Positions 58,561 through 64,000 of a stretch of 64,000 nucleotides of DNA are shown here, piece by piece. Both the position numbers and the translations under genes were made by a program. The DNA is from Nageia nagi (lineage: Eukaryota; Pinophyta): assembly GCA_050084985.1 (NCBI GenBank), contig JBITNC010000002.1:4712001-4776000 (forward strand), in the 5' to 3' direction. Every line of letters starts with the position of its first letter. Within the stretch, counting starts at the first letter, position 1. A model generated the notes under the pieces. That model was not told the origin of the DNA. It saw only the letters and a list, made by a program, of their open reading frames with translations, and made no database searches.

Positions 58561-60000
58561 TCCTCCAATCGTTTGTGAACACCATGGCTTCTTTAGGGTC
58601 ACTCATTCCACCTAATCCATATTGATGCATCCAACATGTGGAATTTATGACTATTAATGAGCAATCTCTTAAATAACCTTCATCTCCCCTCCTCATCAAA
58701 GCTAGTGTCGATGAGATCTCATTTGAGTCTCGATACCTTTGGTACAAGCAACTTCATGAGTACCTCAAGTGGAATGCCTTACCCTAGGACATGTCACCCA
58801 ATGAGAAGCGTACTTTCAAGCATCATGCTACTTGGTATGTACTTTTAGATGATGTACTTTAAAAGTGATCCTTTGATTGATTCCTTCTTCATTATCTTGA
58901 GATTTGCAACCAAAAAATTACCATGTCAGATTATCATGATGGCATTTGTGGTGGACACTTTAATGGCATTGCTATCACTAAATGTATCCTATGGATGGAT
59001 TATAATTGGCCTACCATGGAATGTGACTATAATGAATATGTTAAGAAACGTGTCAAGTGTCAACAACATGCCCATCTTCAACATGTACCTTCTTAGCCTC
59101 TTAAGCCCATTTAGGCCTTGTGGCCTTTTTCCCAATGGGGTTTTGATCTCATCAGTTAGTTTGTCCCTCCTTCATTTGGTGGTCATAAGTTTATCATCAT
59201 CACCACTAAGTACCTTACCAAGTGGGTCAAGGTGGTTCCCTTAGTCTCTACTATCAATCCTAAGATAGTATCTTTCATTGAGACCCATATCATATGTCGA
59301 TTTGGTATTCTTGCTAGGACTCTTACTAATAATGGTCCTAATTTCAAGAATCAACATATGAGGATAATGTATGCTCGATACCATATCAAATAATCATAAT
59401 CCACACCATATTACTCCATGGTAATGGTCAAGCAGAAGTGACCAATAAGATGATTATCATGATTCTTAAGAAAATGGTTAATGATAATCATCATAATTGG
59501 CATGAGTATCTCCTGTATGCCTTGTTGACATATCTAACTGGTATTCAATTTCCCATAGGTGCTACTCCTTTCTCCCTTGTTTACAATGATGAGATTTTCA
59601 TGCCTTTTGAGCTTGATATCCCCTCCTTGTGCATGTCGCTTAAGGACCTTATCCTCAATGAAGAAACCCATCAAGCTTAGTTGGACCAACATACTTTGCT
59701 TGATGAGAGGTGCATCAATGAGATTGAACATCATAAGGTTTATCAAGAGCATCTTAAGAGAGTGTTCAACAAGAAGGTCCAAACTCATGAGTTTCAAGTT
59801 AGCGACCTTGTTCTCAAAGAAAACCAACAACAATCCCATCTTGAGCATCCTCTTAGGTACAAGTTTTCCCCTAATTGGCTAGGCCCCTAGATTTTCAAGC
59901 ATAAGATTTGTTTAAGTGTGTACCACCTCGCTAATTTAGAAGGAAGGGAAGAACTTGAGTCCATTAATATAATCCATCTTCATCCTTTTTATGCTTGATT
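58561..60000 (+). pseudogene. integrase of the Tat element
   Basis: A WYTxIHEYL-like stretch near 58,745 precedes the finger: YHDGICGGHFNGIAIT gives the His half and RVKCQQHA part of the Cys half, around 58,945-59,075. The core has PFSQWGFDLIS (first Asp present), HKFIIITTKYLTKWVKVVPL, LTNNGPNF (the second Asp, normally DNG, is Asn) and, in frame 59,438-59,680, NGQAEVTNKMI (Glu present), then WHEYLLYALLTYLTGIQFPI. The C-terminal part, at 59,681-59,990, has KVQTHEFQVSDLVLKEN and KFSPNWLGP, then NIIHLHPFYA. Several frame changes were used. Confidence 0.75.
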
Positions 60001-61250
60001 TTTATTTTCCATTCACCACGTCTATCTTTTTCATCTTTTGTTTGTGCTTCTTTGTTCATGCCATCTTAATCACGTCCATCTTCTCTACCCCAAGTTGGGG
60101 AATGATACCTTATGTGTAGGAACTTATCTCCCTCTCGAGTATTTTATCATTTTATATCATTCATCTCTTAGTTTTATTTTAAATCATTCCCTCAAGAGTT
60201 GATACTCAAGCCTATCCCTTTTTTTATGATTTTGCACTTGTACATACTATGAGGTAGGACCATAATTAATCATATCCTAACCACCTTCTATCATGTCCTT
60301 CTACACTTATGTATTTCTCATCATATATCACCAATTGCACTAATTACATTGTTTAGTATCAAGCTTGATCCTCCTCTAGGGTTGACTATTTGACATTATC
60401 TCTCCAATCCCTAACAGAGCAAGTACATTCTTATACATGCATGGAAGTTGATCCCTTAAGTACCTAGAGGAGCCAAGATATTATTTTTAATTTCTCATAT
60501 CGTGTCATATCTTTGACATCATTGTATGTCCATTCGTTGTTTCTTGTCCTCTCATCTCATCTATGATACCCTATGAGAACATAACCACTTAGGTCACATC
60601 CACTTCAGGTTGCCTTTCATCATTCCTTCAAGTTTGAATATAGGTTGTGACTATCATGATTTTTGAGGAATATCCTTATGTTGCATATGACTTGTGATGT
60701 GTCTTGATATCCTTCAATGCCATTTTTCTAGTCTTATCATTTAGCAATTTTATTATTTTCCTCACTCATGTTTTCATGTCCTATCATTTGGACTAGTTGC
60801 ATTTTGGTGTTTAGTCATTATTCTTCATGTTAATAGCTTTTATTTCATCTATTTTGTCTGTTTTGGTTATTTTTCACTTACCCAAAGTCACTGCTTAACC
60901 CCGTGTAGTGCCTCGGTAAGCATGCATGCAAACATGGTCATTTCTCATCTATTTTATAAACTTAGTATTTTATGGTCTTCTTATATCATACTGAGTCACT
61001 CCATTCAATTTTATTATATTTCGTAGTCGTTTGTCACATTTTCAAAATTTAGGGACAAAGGTCCTGAAATCTAACCTTTATAAAAATTGTCTATTTGATT
61101 TATCTTTTTGGTGCATCAAATGATCATTGATTTTAAATTCATGTTTTTATAGTCCTTCATTGATATAGAAGTGATCTTCATATCAAATTTTAATTCCATA
61201 GCTCATCATTTGATGTTTTTTTGAAAGCCAAGTTCAAGGCTACTTGGAAT

Positions 61251-61281
61251 GACACCTTTTCAGTGATCACTGAAGGGTGTC
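61251..61281. repeat. 31-base near-perfect palindrome
   Basis: GACACCTTTTCAGTGA followed by TCACTGAAGGGTGTC. It can pair along its whole length with one bulged T and one wobble. Confidence 0.75.
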
Positions 61282-62169
61282 ACACCTCAATAAGATGCCT
61301 CCAGTTTGGAATTTGTAAATAGGTCAAATGGACCCCATTTTTTAATCCTTTTGATCTTGCACTTAGATCGAACTACCTATGATCATATCATCAACCTCGT
61401 TTGAAGTTTCAGGAAGATGGTTGCTTAATATCTTCCATTGAAATTCATCTTTTTTTCACTTTTTTACTGTGCAAAATTTTGTTACAATTCTCTTTTGGTA
61501 TATTTTGTGATGTTGTTTGTATGTCAAATTAAGTGCGTTTTTCTTGTTATCATTGCATGACATGTCATGTGGCATTTACTAATCTTATCACATTGTTGGT
61601 CTATGGTCATTTGTCATGTTGATTCCTTTAATGCTATTATCACTTGTCCATTATTGTGACATTTTTGTGTGTTTCTACTTGTCACATTATTTTCATTTAT
61701 CCTTTTTGTTCCTTTAATGTGTTCATTTTTTGTTTCAATCTTATCTCTTATTGTTGAGTCTTCACTTGCTGTTTATAAATTGTTTGTTATCTATCATTGT
61801 TATTCATTACTTATCATTATCTTGTTTAGGTATATTTTATCATTAATTTGTTCTTAATTCCCATTATTCCATTTCCATTATGTCTTTATTAGTACATTCA
61901 TCCTTTTCTTTGTGTTCATTTCATGTATTTTTGTTTATATCTTGTGTATGTATTCATTTTGTATCTTAAGTGCTGTTTATCATCCATAGTCCATGTGTGT
62001 AAGCATTTATTAGGTTTGTTATTACATACATTTGTGTAGCTTGTTAGTTATCTATGCAATCACCTTTTTAGTCAATATCCATATCATTTTTGTTTATTTT
62101 ATGTTTGTGTGTGTTGTTCATTTCTCTTTTTTTACTTATTTGTGTTTTAAAAAAATGCATTCATAGTAT

Positions 62170-62530
62170 GTGAATTTCATTCATTTCATTTCATGATCCA
62201 TTCTTGTATAGCAGTAAGTAAAAACATACATGTAAGCATGAAAGCATAACATGAGATCACATCATATAGCTATACATAGTAATCACATCACAAGGTCACA
62301 TACATATGTCCATACATGTAGGTACACCATCATATAGTAGCATATCATAACAAACCATAAGCATCACACATAGAATCACAATGCATACATGTCATAAATA
62401 ACATCCATCCATAAGTTGCATATCATATATCATAAATTTTTTTGCAATATCCATACTTATAAGTTTATCCATATATGGTCAATCATATATGGTCTCAACA
62501 TCATATACATGTTCGCTATGTACATATATA
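62170..62530. repeat. CATA-rich low-complexity stretch
   Basis: Many imperfect CATACAT, CATCATA and ATCACAT words in loose tandem. It is typical of spacer DNA in large plant retrotransposons. Confidence 0.5.
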
Positions 62531-62619
62531 CATACACAAATCTGCACTCATGGGCATTTGATAAAAGCCCTACTAAACCTAGAACCCCTATCATTGGCCC
62601 TCAATATTATTAGTTACAA

Positions 62620-63427
62620 CCCTATCTAGGGGGAGTCAGCATCTCACCTAATCTGTCTGCTCCTATATCTCTCCCTACCCACTAATTGGTGCCTATGGTA
62701 CCCCAAAAACTCCACCTGATGTCCATGATCAATTTGAGTAGATGCTTCTTGGATGCCTAACACTATGATATATAATAGTAGTGTGTGTCTAGCTCTGTAA
62801 TCTTGACTGAATCCTCCCCCCATACATAGGCTTAATAGCTACTATACCAGCCATCATCAGTTGGTCTTGGAAGGTTAGTGCCCTCACAACCTCCCTCTAC
62901 CACTAATCTTGGGAGATTTGGTATGCATGTGCAAGATCATCATGCCCTCTATCTTTATGGAAGCATCCACCTATCCCTTAGTTGTAGCCTCCTTAGTCTG
63001 TATCACCACCTCCACATGTGAGACCTATATCTTGGCTATTGTAGCTAATAATTGCATATGTTGATGCCCCTTAGCATGAGCTACCTCTAGCTGTGCCATC
63101 AACCCATCAATATGAGCTTGCAATGTGTCTCACTATTCCACTACATCATCCTACTCTACGAACATTGTATCTCTATGCACAAGAGTTGTGTCTCTCTCCC
63201 CCAGCGCTTGGTCTCACTCTATAGTGATTTACAACTTATGAGCCTCATGCTATGTTGATAAAGTGCCTAATGCTACATCAAACTCGACAAGGTCCATACC
63301 CATCATTGCAATATCTATCAAGGGATTTCCCTCATCTTCTACCCCTCCTGCTGCTAGGGGCACCCTTTCCCCAAGTACTCTTATGCCTGATGCCATTACT
63401 GTTGTTGATCCAAGATGGATTTGGAGT
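62620..63427 (-). pseudogene. antisense coiled-coil coding remnant downstream of the Tat integrase
   Basis: One minus-strand frame of about 265 codons is open apart from 8 stops. Of these, 5 are TAG, 2 TGA and 1 TAA, all explained by C-to-T changes at Gln or Arg codons. It reads IHLGSTTVMASGIRVLGERV near the start, then an acidic part, then heptad-like ALGERDTTLVHRDTMFVE and LQAHIDGLMAQLEVAHAKG, a likely coiled coil. The minus strand at 63,428 shows T-rich CCTTTTTTTTAAG followed by AC, a plausible splice acceptor. So this may be the last exon of a gene whose upstream exons lie beyond 63,430. Position and style recall the coiled-coil exon of the PMD gene at 15.3-15.8 kb, but I see no clear sequence match. 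The family is not recognised. Confidence 0.45.
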
Positions 63428-64000
63428 CTTAAAAAAAAGGTGATTTTTTTAATTTTATAATTTTGTTGATTATCTCTTCCATATTAAAGATATCTCTTTC
63501 ATGATTCCAATACTTCAAATGAAAAATAAAATGGAGCTATAGTTTGTAAGTTATGGCTTTTTAAAATTTGAAGTTAAATATAAAAAATGCAAATTATGCA
63601 TGGAAGGCACTATTGATGAACTCATCAGAAGCAGCTCAAGTTGATTCATAACTTGAAATTTGAATCATTAGTACCTTATAGTATGATGAACATGTGGTTA
63701 ACAATTTAAGTCATTTGGATTAAATATGTGAAATTTATGGTGCTCACAAAATGGTAAATTCTCATTCTGCATTCAAGATAGTCAAAATTTTGAATGTTGC
63801 CAGGTGCAAATTTACGTTGGAGGCCAACTTGATGATGATAATTGGAGATATAAATAAGGATATAAAGCATAAAATTTGGACCAATTAAGTTAAATATATC
63901 CAAGAACACCTAGATGAAATTTCATGACATTTGAAAGTATGGTCATGAAGTTATGGTAATGCAAAAATGGCATTATAAGTAGTTTGGATAGTTTTGCAAA
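63428..64000. other. window end, no gene recognised
   Basis: AT-rich. If the coding remnant to the left is spliced, this would be its intron. No 3' LTR edge of the Tat element is seen. Confidence 0.4.

Larger units (their letters stand above)
60001..62569 (+). other. 3' spacer of the Tat element, T-rich, no gene
   Basis: The sequence CAAGTTGGGGAATGATACC at 60,090-60,108 could be a polypurine tract with LTR start, but no copy of what follows was found upstream. A near-perfect palindrome lies at 61,251-61,281, and CATA-rich low-complexity sequence at 62,170-62,530. Nothing codes for a domain I recognise. Confidence 0.5.
49700..64000 (+). mobile_element. Tat-lineage Ty3/gypsy retrotransposon, running off the window
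   Basis: Gag, protease, RT, RNase H, a second archaeal-type RNase H and integrase lie in order from 52.0 to 60.0 kb, preceded by a primer-binding-like site at 50,633. The double RNase H is diagnostic of the Tat (Ogre/Retand) branch. The LTR start is not found on the left and the 3' LTR is not seen before the window ends. The 4 kb after integrase are 3' spacer containing an antisense coding remnant. Everything is degraded by stops and frameshifts. Confidence 0.75.

Noticed and set aside
60090-60130. GGGGAATGATACC as polypurine tract and start of a 3' LTR of the Tat element
   Set aside because: No copy of the following sequence was found before the primer-binding-like site at 50,633, so an LTR start here is not supported.
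1-64000. Possible host gene, tRNA gene, organelle insert or CRISPR-like array
   Set aside because: No exon series with a host protein family, no tRNA cloverleaf and no regularly spaced repeat was seen. The only tRNA-like matches are the short primer-binding sites of LTR elements.

Overview
The window is AT-rich nuclear DNA from a plant with a large, repeat-laden genome. The evidence is plant-type Ty1/copia and Ty3/gypsy retrotransposons, initiator-Met primer-binding sites (TGGTATYAGAGC), a Tat-lineage gypsy element with two RNase H domains, plant L1-type LINE remnants and a plant mobile domain (PMD) coding remnant. A gymnosperm is possible from the depth of nesting, but nothing here proves it. 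I see no intact host gene, no tRNA or rRNA gene and no CRISPR array. Nearly every reading frame is a decayed transposon frame, and most premature stops look like C-to-T changes at Gln or Arg codons.

Layout. From 1 to 9.1 kb lie old LINE remains: a possible LINE 3' end (0.76-1.18 kb), a plus-strand L1-type reverse transcriptase (3.45-5.1 kb) split by about 0.7 kb of foreign DNA, and a minus-strand LINE of a different type with endonuclease and reverse transcriptase remains (6.8-9.07 kb). An orphan primer-binding site and LTR-like block follow at 9.8-11.4 kb.

From 11,447 to 46,913 there is a four-level nest of LTR retrotransposons. Level 1 is an old element, strand plus, with LTRs of about 0.68 kb and only a gag. 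Its interior also holds, in antisense, an intron-containing PMD/coiled-coil gene remnant (15.3-17.8 kb). Level 2 is gypsy A, minus strand, 18,618-45,859, whose two LTRs differ in length by 2.2 kb. Level 3 is a copia element, minus strand, 24,822-40,128, inserted at the RNase H/integrase junction of gypsy A with target duplication GTCAT. Level 4 is gypsy B, plus strand, 27,901-34,864, inserted in the copia integrase gene with target duplication CCCTA. Gypsy B is the youngest and best preserved.

From 46.9 to 49.7 kb the DNA is mostly featureless, with one unrecognised minus-strand frame. From about 49.7 kb to the window end runs a plus-strand Tat-lineage gypsy element: partial 5' LTR, primer-binding site, gag, protease, RT, RNase H, archaeal-type RNase H and integrase. 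Downstream of its integrase is a second antisense coiled-coil coding remnant (62.6-63.4 kb), and its 3' LTR is not visible.

The most interesting signal is that two unrelated LTR elements here each carry an antisense non-retroviral gene remnant. The one in the gag-only element shows PMD sequence and plausible introns, which can survive a retrotransposition cycle only because the gene is antisense to the genomic RNA.
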